Shown here piece after piece: positions 31,564 to 39,855 of a DNA stretch of 64,000 nucleotides (position 1 is its first letter; each line of letters begins with the position of its first letter). The notes beneath the pieces were generated by a model, which searched no databases, was not told where the DNA came from, and saw nothing but the letters and a program-made list of their open reading frames with translations. Origin of the DNA: Phycisphaerales bacterium (GTDB taxonomy: Bacteria > Planctomycetota > UBA1135 > UBA2386). The translations under genes were made by a program, and so were the position numbers. The DNA is taken from the NCBI GenBank assembly GCA_020247305.1, contig JADCJE010000045.1:124001-188000 (forward strand), written 5' to 3'.

Positions 31564-31962
31564 TCACTTGGCCTTGTCGGCCTTCTTGACCTTGATCGAC
31601 CGCGGGTACTGGCGCGCGCCGAGGTTGGGGTCGATGCGGGTCGCCTTGCCCTCGCGGCCGCGCAGGTAGAACAGCTTGGCGCGCCGGATGATGCCGCGCT
31701 CCTTGACCTGGATGTCGGCCACGCGCGGGCTGTGCAGCGGGAACGTGCGCTCGACGCCTTCGCCGGCCACGAGGCGGCGGATGGTCGCGCTGCGGCGGGT
31801 GCCGCTGCCCTGCAGGGAGATGACGATGCCCGAGAAGAGCTGCACGCGCTCCTTGTCGCCTTCCTTGATCAGGTAGTGGACGTCGACGGTGTCGCCGATC
31901 CCGAAGTCGGGAACGCTCGGCTTGCTGTGCTCGGACTCGAGCTGCTGGAGGAGGCGGTTCAT
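31564..31962 (-). CDS. rplS: 50S ribosomal protein L19
   Basis: L19 sits at the 30S-50S interface. The product has 132 residues with the family core VDVHYLIKEGDKERVQLFSG (about 26-45), then the conserved TIRRLVAGEGVERTFPLHSP and RRAKLFYLRGR. The start overlaps the trmD stop as ATGA, the usual trmD-rplS partnership. The rpsP and rimM genes that often precede them are not here. Short tandem repeats begin right after the stop. Confidence 0.96.
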   Translation of the reverse strand: MNRLLQQLESEHSKPSVPDFGIGDTVDVHYLIKEGDKERVQLFSGIVISLQGSGTRRSATIRRLVAGEGVERTFPLHSPRVADIQVKERGIIRRAKLFYLRGREGKATRIDPNLGARQYPRSIKVKKADKAK

Positions 31963-32690
31963 GGGTCTTGGCTCTGGCCCCGGCCGGTCGGCCGGGGATT
32001 GGAAGTCGGTTGGGGGTTGGTCGGCGCTGCGGCGAGCTTCTTCGCCGTGAGGACCTTGGCCTGCTCGTGCCGCCAGCGCGCGACCGCCGCATGGTCGCCC
32101 GACATCAGGATGTCGGGGGCCGCCATGCCGCGGAACTCGCGCGGTCGCGTGTACTGCGGGTAGTCGAGCAGTTCGCCTTCGAACGACTCGAGTTCCGCCG
32201 ACTGGGCGCAACCGAGGACGCCGGGGATCAGGCGCACCGCGGCTTCGAGCACGACCATGGCGGCGAGTTCGCCGCCGGCCAGCACGAAGTCGCCGAGCGA
32301 GATCTCCTCCCAGGCGAATCCTTGGCGGATGCGTTCGTCGTAGCCTTCGTAGCGGCCGCACAGGAACAGCAACCGCTCGGAGCGGCTGAGTTCGCGTGCT
32401 TTGCGCTGGTCGAAGGTGCGACCGCGGGGACAGAGCAGGACCTTGTGGAAGGCGCCGTGGGCGCGCTCCAGGTCTTCAACGGCTGCAAAGATCGGTTCCG
32501 GCTTCAGCACCATGCCGGGTCCGCCGCCGAACGGTCGATCGTCGACCGTCCGGTGCGGGTCCAGGGCGTAGTTCCGGAAGTCGACGAGGTCGACCCGGAG
32601 ATTGCCCTGGGCCTGCGCGATCCCGAGGATGCTCTCGTCCAGGTAGGGCCGGATGGCCGCCGGAAAGAGGGTCAGGATGGCGCAGCGCAA
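31959..32690 (-). CDS. trmD: tRNA (guanine-N1)-methyltransferase TrmD
   Basis: TrmD methylates G37 of tRNAs and prevents frameshifting. The 243-residue protein shows the SPOUT-type trefoil-knot segments GRYEGYDERI and ISLGDFVLAGGELAA, and the substrate segment DDRPFGGGPGMVLK. The start MRCAILTLFP is standard. The C-terminus has an extra Pro/Thr/Gln-rich tail of about 20 residues. It is coupled to rplS and divergent from ribE. Confidence 0.95.
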   Translation of the reverse strand: MRCAILTLFPAAIRPYLDESILGIAQAQGNLRVDLVDFRNYALDPHRTVDDRPFGGGPGMVLKPEPIFAAVEDLERAHGAFHKVLLCPRGRTFDQRKARELSRSERLLFLCGRYEGYDERIRQGFAWEEISLGDFVLAGGELAAMVVLEAAVRLIPGVLGCAQSAELESFEGELLDYPQYTRPREFRGMAAPDILMSGDHAAVARWRHEQAKVLTAKKLAAAPTNPQPTSNPRPTGRGQSQDP

Positions 32691-32814
32691 CGGTGCCTTG
32701 CCAGAAACAAGGGGCGGGGAGACTAGGGGCGCGGCCGGGGGCGGTCAAGGCGGCAGGTGGTCCAGCACCCGGGCGGCGTGGCCTTCCGTGGCGCCGCGTC
32801 CTAGTCTGCGGCAC

Positions 32815-33420
32815 ATGTTCACGGGGCTCGTGCAGGCCAAGGGCGAAGTGACCGGCCGACAGGCGGTTGGCGACGAAGTGCGGTTGCAGGTGCGGATCGC
32901 CGCCTTGCCGGGGAACTTCCGCCTCGGCGACTCGATCGCCCTGTCGGGAGTCTGCTGCACCGTGGTGGCGCTCGCCGACGGCATCGCCGACTTCCACATG
33001 AGCCGCGAGACGCTGGACCGGACATGGCTCGGCCGGGCGCAACCGGGCACGGCCCTCAACCTGGAAGGGGCGCTGCGCGCGGGCGAACCGCTGGGCGGCC
33101 ACATCGTCCAGGGCCACGTCGATGGCACCGGCCGGGTCGCCGGCGCGATCCACCCCGAGCACGGTGGCGACTTCTGGGCGGAAGTGCCCGCCGACCTGCG
33201 CCGCTACTGCGTCGAGAAGGGCTCGATCACCCTCGATGGCGTGTCGCTGACCATCGCAGGCCTGCAGGACGGCAAGGTGCGCATCGCGGTGATTCCGCAC
33301 ACGGCGCAGTGGACGACGCTCGGTACGGCAAGGGTCGGCGACCCGCTGCACGTCGAGGTCGACGTCCTGGCGAAGTACGTCGAGAGCATGTTGGCGGCGC
33401 GCGGGCTCGGGGCGCGCTGA
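32815..33420 (+). CDS. ribE: riboflavin synthase alpha subunit
   Basis: It converts two lumazines into riboflavin. The 201-residue protein starts with the invariant MFTGLV. It has two lumazine-binding barrel repeats (about 1-97 and 98-195), with SGVCCTV in the first and GHIVQGHVDGTG at the start of the second. The length and repeat order are normal. The ATG was chosen because MFTGLV is the conserved mature start, and upstream in-frame codons encode low-complexity sequence. No other riboflavin genes are close, and no FMN riboswitch was recognised upstream. Confidence 0.95.
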   Translation: MFTGLVQAKGEVTGRQAVGDEVRLQVRIAALPGNFRLGDSIALSGVCCTVVALADGIADFHMSRETLDRTWLGRAQPGTALNLEGALRAGEPLGGHIVQGHVDGTGRVAGAIHPEHGGDFWAEVPADLRRYCVEKGSITLDGVSLTIAGLQDGKVRIAVIPHTAQWTTLGTARVGDPLHVEVDVLAKYVESMLAARGLGAR

Positions 33421-33463
33421 CGCGGTTGCCCTGAGCAGGCCGCAGCCGTGCGCCGTGCGGCGG

Positions 33464-35068
33464 CTACTTCGCCCGTTCGCCGGCGACCAGGTCCCAGCGG
33501 TCGCCCGCGCGCAGCCAGTTCGCCGCCAACTTCGACGCCTCGCCGCGGCGCGCGTCGAACACCGCCACGGTGCTGTCGCCGACGACCTCCAGCAACGCGC
33601 CCTGCACGACCGCGGCCGTGCCTTCGTCGAGGCCGAGGCCGACGTAGTTCGGCTGGGCGGCGATGAGCGCGCGCAGGTCGGCTTCGCGGTTGCGCGCGAC
33701 GAAGTGCTGGTCGACGGCGACGCCGGGCAGGAAGCCGAAGCCCCGGTCGTAGCCACGGCACCACATCTCGGCGTTGCCGTGCGGATTGCCGCGCACGAGG
33801 AACTCGCCCTGGATCGTGGCGCCGGCGGAACTGCCGCCGATCACGCCGCCGCGCGCGAGCACGCCGTGGAACGCGGCGATCGCGTCGGTGCCGTCGAAGG
33901 CGTCGACGAGCCGCCACTGCCGGCCGCCGCCAAACCACACGCCGGTCGCGTCGGCGAGCACGGCGAGCGCTTCCTTGGTGGCCTCGCGCGGGTGGCGGCA
34001 CGGCAGCGTGCGCACGTCGGCGACGCCAGCCTGCCGCAGCAGCCGCGCGAACGGCTCGTCGCCGTCGTCGCCGCCCTCGCCGCGCGGCATCGCGCCGGGC
34101 ACGAGCACGACCTTGGCCTTGGCGCCGCCGGCGAGCGCAACGAAGCGCGCCATGACCGCGGGCGGGATGCGGCCGCCGCCGACGAGCACCAGCGCGCCGC
34201 GGTCGACGCGCGGGGCATGCAGCGGGTCGCCGTGACGCAGCACGCCGAGGCGGCTGCGCGGCGCGCGCTGCCACGACACGAGGTCGGCGCGGTCGCCGGC
34301 GGCGAGTTCGACGACGCGGCCTTCGTTCATGGGCGTGGCACCGAGCACGAGCAGCGCCTTGCTGGCGCCGTGCACGGCGATCGTGCGGCCGCCGATCTCG
34401 ACGGCCGTGCCCTCGTCGATGCCGAGGCCGAAGTGGTCGGGGTGCAGCGCCAGCGCCTGCTGCAACCGCGGCAGCCGTTTGCGGGCGAGGAAGTGCTGGT
34501 CGCTGATCGCGCCCGGCACGAAGTCGAAGCCGGTCGCCATCTCCGGCGCGTCCCTGCCCGATGCGATCATCACCTTGGTCTGGATCGCCGTGCCGGCCGA
34601 CGTGCCGCCGACGACACCGCCGCGCGCCAGCAGCGCCTGCAGCTCGCGCTCGACGCGCGTGCCGAGGTAGGCGTCGGCGAGGTTCTGCTGCACGCCGCCG
34701 CCGAGCCAGACCGCCGTCGCGCTGCGCAACGGCGCGGTGAAGTCCTCGCGGTCGGCGGTCGCGCGGTCGCGCGTGTGCAGCACTTCGAAGCGGTAGCCAG
34801 CGTGCGCCTGCTGCCAGCGCGCCAGCGTCTTGGCGCGCTCGGCGGCTTCGTCGGCGCTGCCGCTCGCCGTCGGGATCAGCACGATGCGAGCCTTGTCGGC
34901 GCCGCCGGCGAGCGCGAGGAAACGCTCGTACACGGCGTCCGGCATCTTGCCGCCGCCGGCCAGGATGCGCGTGCCGGGCAGCCCGGCGGGATCGATCGCG
35001 GGCCACTGGGCGGCGGCGGTGGCGGTGAGCAGCATGGCGCAGAACGACAGGCCGGGGCGCAGCGTCAT
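33464..35068 (-). CDS. tandem cyanophycinase-like (S51) protein
   Basis: This 534-residue exported protein (signal about 1-21) contains two full peptidase S51 domains in one chain. Domain 1 has GGTSAG with Ser157, DQHF with His192 and DEG with Glu219. Domain 2 has GGSSAG with Ser414, DQHF with His455 and DEG with Glu482. So both copies keep the Ser-His-Glu set typical of cyanophycinases, which release beta-Asp-Arg from cyanophycin. The role may be scavenging of external cyanophycin or cleavage of another isopeptide. No cyanophycin synthetase is in the window. An ATG 24 bp upstream is possible but lengthens the signal. Confidence 0.85.
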   Translation of the reverse strand: MTLRPGLSFCAMLLTATAAAQWPAIDPAGLPGTRILAGGGKMPDAVYERFLALAGGADKARIVLIPTASGSADEAAERAKTLARWQQAHAGYRFEVLHTRDRATADREDFTAPLRSATAVWLGGGVQQNLADAYLGTRVERELQALLARGGVVGGTSAGTAIQTKVMIASGRDAPEMATGFDFVPGAISDQHFLARKRLPRLQQALALHPDHFGLGIDEGTAVEIGGRTIAVHGASKALLVLGATPMNEGRVVELAAGDRADLVSWQRAPRSRLGVLRHGDPLHAPRVDRGALVLVGGGRIPPAVMARFVALAGGAKAKVVLVPGAMPRGEGGDDGDEPFARLLRQAGVADVRTLPCRHPREATKEALAVLADATGVWFGGGRQWRLVDAFDGTDAIAAFHGVLARGGVIGGSSAGATIQGEFLVRGNPHGNAEMWCRGYDRGFGFLPGVAVDQHFVARNREADLRALIAAQPNYVGLGLDEGTAAVVQGALLEVVGDSTVAVFDARRGEASKLAANWLRAGDRWDLVAGERAK

Positions 35069-35124
35069 GCGGCGGAGGATAGCGACGCGCATGGCGAGGG
35101 GGGCGATCCTGCTACAGTGCGGGC

Positions 35125-35562
35125 GTGGCGGATTCGTCCCATCCGGTCGTGCTGTTCGACGGCGTGTGCAACCTGTGCAACGCCGCCGTGCAGTTCGTGC
35201 TGCGGCGCGACCGCAAGGCCCGCTTCCGCTTCGCGGCGCTGCAGTCCAACGCGGCCGCGGAACTGCTCGCCGCCGCAGGTTGGCGCGGGCCGCGCCCGGA
35301 CAGCGTCGCGTTCGTCGCGGGCGGCCGCGTGCTGTGGAAGTCGTCCGCCGCGCTCGCCGTCGCGAGACGGCTCGGCTGGCCTTGGCCGCTGCTCGGCGTG
35401 TTCGCCGTCGTGCCCCGGCCGCTGCGCGACCTCGTGTACGACTTCATCGCCCGCCGCCGGCTGCGCTGGTTCGGCACGCGCGCGAGCTGCATGGTGCCGA
35501 CGAAGGAACTGCGCGCGCGGTTCCTCGACGCCGGCGAGGCGCCGGCCGCCGGTCACCAGTAG
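35125..35562 (+). CDS. DCC-family thioredoxin-like protein (DUF393)
   Basis: This 145-residue protein starts at GTG. The signature LFDGVCNLCNAAVQF (about 10-24) contains the DxxCxxC motif that names the DCC family. Members have a predicted thiol-disulfide oxidoreductase fold with unclear biological role. It ends with a basic C-terminal region. It overlaps the convergent mlaD-like gene by 10 bp. Confidence 0.85.
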   Translation: MADSSHPVVLFDGVCNLCNAAVQFVLRRDRKARFRFAALQSNAAAELLAAAGWRGPRPDSVAFVAGGRVLWKSSAALAVARRLGWPWPLLGVFAVVPRPLRDLVYDFIARRRLRWFGTRASCMVPTKELRARFLDAGEAPAAGHQ

Positions 35563-36719
35563 CCGATCAGGACCTGGATGAAGCTGCCGATCGGCGCCGC
35601 TTCACGGGCGTCCTCGATCGCGCGGCTGACCTGCGTCAGGATGCGGCGGAAGCGCGTCGCGAGGTCGGGGTCGTTGATCATGGCGCCGAGCAGGCCCTGC
35701 TTCTGCGCCAGCTGCTCGCTGACGAACCGCAGGTTGGCGAGCGTCGTCTTGATGTCGCGCGCGGTCGCCGGGTCGCTGGTCAGCGCGCCGAGCGCGCCGG
35801 CCTCGGCGTTGGTCAGGTTGGCGAGCAGGGTGTCGAGGTTGCCGACGAGGTTGCTGAACCGGCGCGCCAGCTCGTCGTCGCGCAGCAGCTTGCCGACGAT
35901 GCCGCCGCCGTTGCGCGCATCGGTGACGAGGACGTCGAGGTTGCGCACGATGGACTGCACGTTGCGCGCGGCGTCGGGGTCGTTGAGCAGCACGCCGAGC
36001 ACGCCGTCGGTGCCCGCGTCGAGCTTCTTGCCGAGCGAGCGCAGGCTGGCCAGGAAGCCGTGCAGGTTCTCCTTGGTCTCGGCGTTCATCACGAGGTCGC
36101 CGACCGCGCCCTTCTGCTCCAGCACCGCGTCGAGGATCCGGCCCAGGCTGTCGGCGGCGTCGCTGAGCTGGTCGTGCAGCGCGCTGCTGGTCACCAGCTT
36201 GCCGACGCTCGTCGTCGGGTCGTTCATGTTGGCGAAGAACTTGCGGATCTCCTCGACGGCGTCGACCGCCTTGCCGCCGAGCTTGCCCTCGCCCTTGGCG
36301 ATGTTGCCGATCTGGTCGAAGGCGCCGGGCTCGACCTCGCCGCGCAGGGCGGCGTCGGCCGGCAGCGCCGCGGCGCGGCCCGGGTCGATGTAGACCTGCT
36401 TGCCGCCGAGCACTCCGGCGTCCTTGATCGAGATGGCGTAGTCCTGTCGCAGCGGGATCGGCTCGCGCAGCAGCAGCGTCATCGCGATCGGCAGGTCGGC
36501 GCTGTCGTAGTCGACGTCGATGGCGCCGACCTTGCCGATCTTCTTGCCGAGCACCATGACGTTGGTGCCGACCTCACAGCTGCCGGCCTGCGCCAAGCGC
36601 ACGAGCAGCTTGGCGTTGCCGTAGGCCTGGTCGGTCAGGTTCAGCGTCGCCCAGAGCAGGAACGCGAGGCTGCCGAAGAACACGAAGCCGAGCAGGGTGT
36701 CGCGACGGATGCGGTCCAT
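35553..36719 (-). CDS. MlaD/MCE-family lipid-transfer protein
   Basis: The 388-residue protein has an N-terminal helix (about 10-28) and one MCE domain (about 38-120, AGSCEVGTNVMVLGKKIGKVGAI). A long helical region rich in Leu/Asn/Asp follows, up to the C-terminus. MCE proteins form hexameric channels that carry phospholipids across the periplasm with an MlaE permease and MlaF ATPase, both encoded just upstream. The helical tail is longer than in E. coli MlaD and could form a needle, as in larger MCE proteins. That comparison is inference. Confidence 0.9.
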   Translation of the reverse strand: MDRIRRDTLLGFVFFGSLAFLLWATLNLTDQAYGNAKLLVRLAQAGSCEVGTNVMVLGKKIGKVGAIDVDYDSADLPIAMTLLLREPIPLRQDYAISIKDAGVLGGKQVYIDPGRAAALPADAALRGEVEPGAFDQIGNIAKGEGKLGGKAVDAVEEIRKFFANMNDPTTSVGKLVTSSALHDQLSDAADSLGRILDAVLEQKGAVGDLVMNAETKENLHGFLASLRSLGKKLDAGTDGVLGVLLNDPDAARNVQSIVRNLDVLVTDARNGGGIVGKLLRDDELARRFSNLVGNLDTLLANLTNAEAGALGALTSDPATARDIKTTLANLRFVSEQLAQKQGLLGAMINDPDLATRFRRILTQVSRAIEDAREAAPIGSFIQVLIGYW

Positions 36720-36736
36720 GGTGGGGTGTGCCGGGG

Positions 36737-37465
36737 CTAGTCGACGCCGCCGCGCAGGAAGGCGCGGGCCAGCGGGTGGTCGCTGCGCAGCATCTCGTCG
36801 ACGGAGCCTTCGACGCCGAGCTTGCCGTTGTCGAGGATGCCGATGCGGTCGCCGCACTCGGTGGCGCAGGCCTTCGAGTGGGTGACGATGAGGCCGGTGA
36901 CGTTGAGTTCGTCGCGCACGCGCGCGATCAATTCGTGGATCTGCCGGCTGATGATCGGGTCGAGCCCGGCGTTCGGCTCGTCGTAGAGCACGTACTCGGG
37001 GTTGGTGACCAACGCGCGCGCGAGGCCGGCGCGGAGCTTCATGCCGCCGGAGATGCTCGGCGGGAACTGCGCGGCAGCGTGGTCGAGGCCGACGAGCCGC
37101 AGCACCTGGTGCACGCGGTCGTCGAGTTCGCCCTTGGGCAGGCGCGCGTGCTCCTCCAGCGGCAGCGCGACGTTGGCGAACACCGTCAGCCAGTTGATCA
37201 GCGCGCCGTTCTGGAACAGGTAGCCCATGCGCTTGCGCAGCGTCATCAGCTGGCTGCGGTCCATCGCCGGGACCTCCTGGCCGTCGACCTGCACCGAGCC
37301 GCTGTCGGGCTTGAGGATGCCGATGACGTGCTTGAGCGTGACGCTCTTGCCGCTGCCGGACGGGCCCATCAGCACGAAGTTCATCCCCTTGGGCACGGAC
37401 AGCGTCATGCCGGCGAGGATCTGCCGGGCGCCGAGCCGCTTGTGCACGTCGCGCAGCTCGATCAT
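36737..37465 (-). CDS. MlaF-like lipid-transport ATPase
   Basis: This is the ABC ATPase of an Mla-type system. The product has 242 residues. Walker A is GPSGSGKS (about 34-41), followed by a Q-loop in YLFQNGALIN, the signature SISGGMKLRAGLARAL, and Walker B VLYDEPNAGLDPI. The SGGM signature and GLDPI are typical of the Mla/Ttg2A group. The start is in an ATGA overlap with the permease stop. The mlaD-like gene follows after 17 bp. Confidence 0.93.
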   Translation of the reverse strand: MIELRDVHKRLGARQILAGMTLSVPKGMNFVLMGPSGSGKSVTLKHVIGILKPDSGSVQVDGQEVPAMDRSQLMTLRKRMGYLFQNGALINWLTVFANVALPLEEHARLPKGELDDRVHQVLRLVGLDHAAAQFPPSISGGMKLRAGLARALVTNPEYVLYDEPNAGLDPIISRQIHELIARVRDELNVTGLIVTHSKACATECGDRIGILDNGKLGVEGSVDEMLRSDHPLARAFLRGGVD

Positions 37466-38259
37466 CCGGCGAGGAAGTAGAAGAACCAGGTGATGATGAA
37501 GCCGAGCACGATGATCAGGATCACCGAATTGCGCACGGCCGCCTGCACCGCGAGGCCGACGCCGAGCGCGCCGCCCGCCGCGCGCAGGCCGGCGGCGCAG
37601 CTGACGGTCGCGATCGCGACGCCGAAGATCAGCGACTTCAGCAGCCCGACGTAGACCTCCTTGGGCAGCAGCATGCCCGACGAGGTGAGGGCCTCCTTGG
37701 CGCTGACCCAGTACAGGGTCGGGCTGACGCCGAGGTTGAACTCGGCGACGACGCTGCCGCCGTAGATGCCGATCAGGTCCGACAACACGGTGATGATCGG
37801 GCACATGATCGCCAGCGCCACGACGCGCGGCAGCACGAGGTAGTCGACCGGGTCGACCGACATGACCTCCAGCGCCGCGACCTCGTCGCTGACGGTCATC
37901 GTGCCGAGCTCGGCGGCCATCGAACTGCCGACGGTCGCGGCCAGGATGACGCCGGTGATGAACGGGCCCATCTCGCGGCACATCGACAGCGCGGTGATGG
38001 TGCCGAGCACGGCGGTGTCGCCGAAGCGCCGCAGCTCGATGCCCGTCTGCATGGCCAGGATGGCGCCGGCGAACGCGGCGACGACCATGGTCACCGGCAG
38101 CGTGCGGACGCCGGCGTTGTAGGCCGTGTCGAGCAGGAAGCGCCAGCGGCGGCGGACCCGCGGCAGGTACATCGCCGTGCGCACGAGCAGGTCGCAGACG
38201 TAGCCGGCGCGGTCGGCGCGCTGCAGCGCGAAGCTGCCGATGTGGGCGAGCGGGTTCAT
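37462..38259 (-). CDS. MlaE-family permease
   Basis: This is the membrane subunit of the lipid ABC transporter. The 265 residues include several hydrophobic helices and the family segments AMQTGIELRRFG, REMGPFITGVILA and GTMTVSDEVAALEVM. It is coupled on both sides (its start overlaps the lipoprotein stop, its stop overlaps the MlaF-like start, both ATGA). The complex would sit in the inner membrane and keep the outer leaflet asymmetric or supply lipids. Confidence 0.93.
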   Translation of the reverse strand: MNPLAHIGSFALQRADRAGYVCDLLVRTAMYLPRVRRRWRFLLDTAYNAGVRTLPVTMVVAAFAGAILAMQTGIELRRFGDTAVLGTITALSMCREMGPFITGVILAATVGSSMAAELGTMTVSDEVAALEVMSVDPVDYLVLPRVVALAIMCPIITVLSDLIGIYGGSVVAEFNLGVSPTLYWVSAKEALTSSGMLLPKEVYVGLLKSLIFGVAIATVSCAAGLRAAGGALGVGLAVQAAVRNSVILIIVLGFIITWFFYFLAG

Positions 38260-39719
38260 CGCTTGGGCTCCGCCCGGGCGTCGTCGCCGCCGGCCGCGGC
38301 GTCGTCGCCGCCGCCCAGCGGGATCGGCAGGAACTGGAACAAGCGCAGCGTCCGCGCGCCAGTGCGATCCTGCTCGTAGCTGCCGAGGAACGGCACGCTG
38401 GCGGTCGTTGCGCCCTTGCGCTCGCGCCGCGTGAACACGCGTCCGAGCACGTCGACGGCGCGGTCGTCGATGCCGCGGCGGACGCCGCGGACGAGCTCGA
38501 ACAGCCAGCCCCATGCTTCCTGGAAGCCCGTGGCGTTGCCGTCGCGCCATGGCCAGATCGACAGCGCGCTCCACTCGCCGCCGACGTGGCCGCCGTTGCG
38601 GTCGCGGCGCTGCGTGTGGTGGAACAGCGGCCAGAGCTTGACGTGGTCCTCGCGATCGCCTGCCTTCGCCTGCTGCACGATGCGGGCGAAGAACGGCACG
38701 ATCCACTGCTGGTCGACGTAGACGTCGGGGTCGTCGTACTCGCGCCACCAGACGATCGGCCACGCGAACGTCCAAGCCCGTTGGTCCTTGCTGGTGACGC
38801 GGCCGACGAACGGCCACAGCCACCACTGCGTCAGGTCGTCGCCGGTGCGGTCGCGGTGGTACTTGAAGAACGGCCACAACACCGTGACCGTCTCGAAGTG
38901 GTCCTGCTTCTTCGTGTACGCGAACAGCGGCCAGAGCGCGGTCCAGCCCGAGACCGACGGCCCCGTGCGCCAGCCGAAGAACGGCCAGAACAGGAAGCTG
39001 CGCACCGGCCCGCTGTCGCCGTCCTCGTTCTCGGTGCTCCAACTAAAGAACGGCCACAGGAACGACCGGCGGTCGTGGCGGCCGGGCTCGACGTCGAGGC
39101 CGTAGAACGGCAGCACGCGGAACCAGCGGTGGCCGGCCTCGGCGCAGTGGCTCGTGCCGACCAGCGGCCAGAAGAACAGGTCGTGGCTGTGGCCGCCCTT
39201 GTCGAGGCCGACCCAGAGCGGGAACAGGAACGTCTGGAACCGGTCGTAGGTCAGGAAGTCCGGGATGTCGGCGTAGAACGGCAGGAACGCGAAGTAGTCC
39301 TCGCGGTCGTCCGCCGAGTCGCCGCCCCAGAGGAACGGGAAGAGCGCGTACCAGTCGACGTCGCGCGTGCCCTCCTCGTTGGGCCGGCTGCGCCAGCTCC
39401 ACAGCGGCCATAGCCGCGCCACGGTCTCGTCCGGGTACTTGCGCACGCGGCCGAAGGGCCAGAGGAACTGGTGCTCGACCGCGTCCTCGACGTCCGGTTC
39501 CGTGACCCGGCGCCAGAGCGGGCGGATACGCAGGTCGTCGCCGCCCGCCGGTGTGCGTTCGTAGTGCAGCAGCGGCCACGCGGCGTCCCACTCCAGCAGG
39601 CGGCCGTCGTCGTCGAGCCGGTGGAACCAGATCGGGGTGAGGTTCAGTTCCCGCGGCGCCAGGGCGCAGGCGCTCGACGCGACAGCGATCGCGAGGGCGA
39701 GGACGGAACGCAGCCGCAT
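38256..39719 (-). CDS. WP-repeat lipoprotein in the mla operon
   Basis: The family is not recognised. The 487-residue product from the chosen ATG has a signal ending in a lipobox (SSAC). The mature part contains twelve WP dipeptides in repeated LWPFF/LWPLF/FWPLV contexts roughly every 20-40 residues. These alternate with charged loops, as expected for a repeated beta-strand or barrel-like unit rich in Trp and Phe. It is the first gene of the operon with mlaE, mlaF and mlaD. An outer-membrane partner of the lipid transporter is therefore the most economical guess, but no homologue is known to me. Several upstream in-frame ATGs add only low-complexity sequence. Confidence 0.7.
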   Translation of the reverse strand: MRLRSVLALAIAVASSACALAPRELNLTPIWFHRLDDDGRLLEWDAAWPLLHYERTPAGGDDLRIRPLWRRVTEPDVEDAVEHQFLWPFGRVRKYPDETVARLWPLWSWRSRPNEEGTRDVDWYALFPFLWGGDSADDREDYFAFLPFYADIPDFLTYDRFQTFLFPLWVGLDKGGHSHDLFFWPLVGTSHCAEAGHRWFRVLPFYGLDVEPGRHDRRSFLWPFFSWSTENEDGDSGPVRSFLFWPFFGWRTGPSVSGWTALWPLFAYTKKQDHFETVTVLWPFFKYHRDRTGDDLTQWWLWPFVGRVTSKDQRAWTFAWPIVWWREYDDPDVYVDQQWIVPFFARIVQQAKAGDREDHVKLWPLFHHTQRRDRNGGHVGGEWSALSIWPWRDGNATGFQEAWGWLFELVRGVRRGIDDRAVDVLGRVFTRRERKGATTASVPFLGSYEQDRTGARTLRLFQFLPIPLGGGDDAAAGGDDARAEPKR

Positions 39720-39820
39720 GCGGTCGGGCAGGATAGCTGGGCAGGGGGGCGGCGCGCCAACGTGGCGTGCGCGCGGGCAAGCAGCGCCCAGCGCAGGACG
39801 CGGCGCGGCGATGCGAACTT

Positions 39821-39850
39821 TGTCGGCGGCCCGACGGTACCTGTATACCG
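39821..39850 (+). promoter_or_regulatory. possible trpS promoter with inverted repeat
   Basis: TTGTCG and TATACC are separated by 18 bp, four of six matches each to the sigma70-type boxes. A perfect inverted repeat, GACGGTA (39834-39840) / TACCGTC (39847-39853), straddles the -10 box and ends close to the ATG at 39856. It could be an operator, or a leader stem if transcription starts earlier. Confidence 0.35.
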
Positions 39851-39855
39851 TCGCC

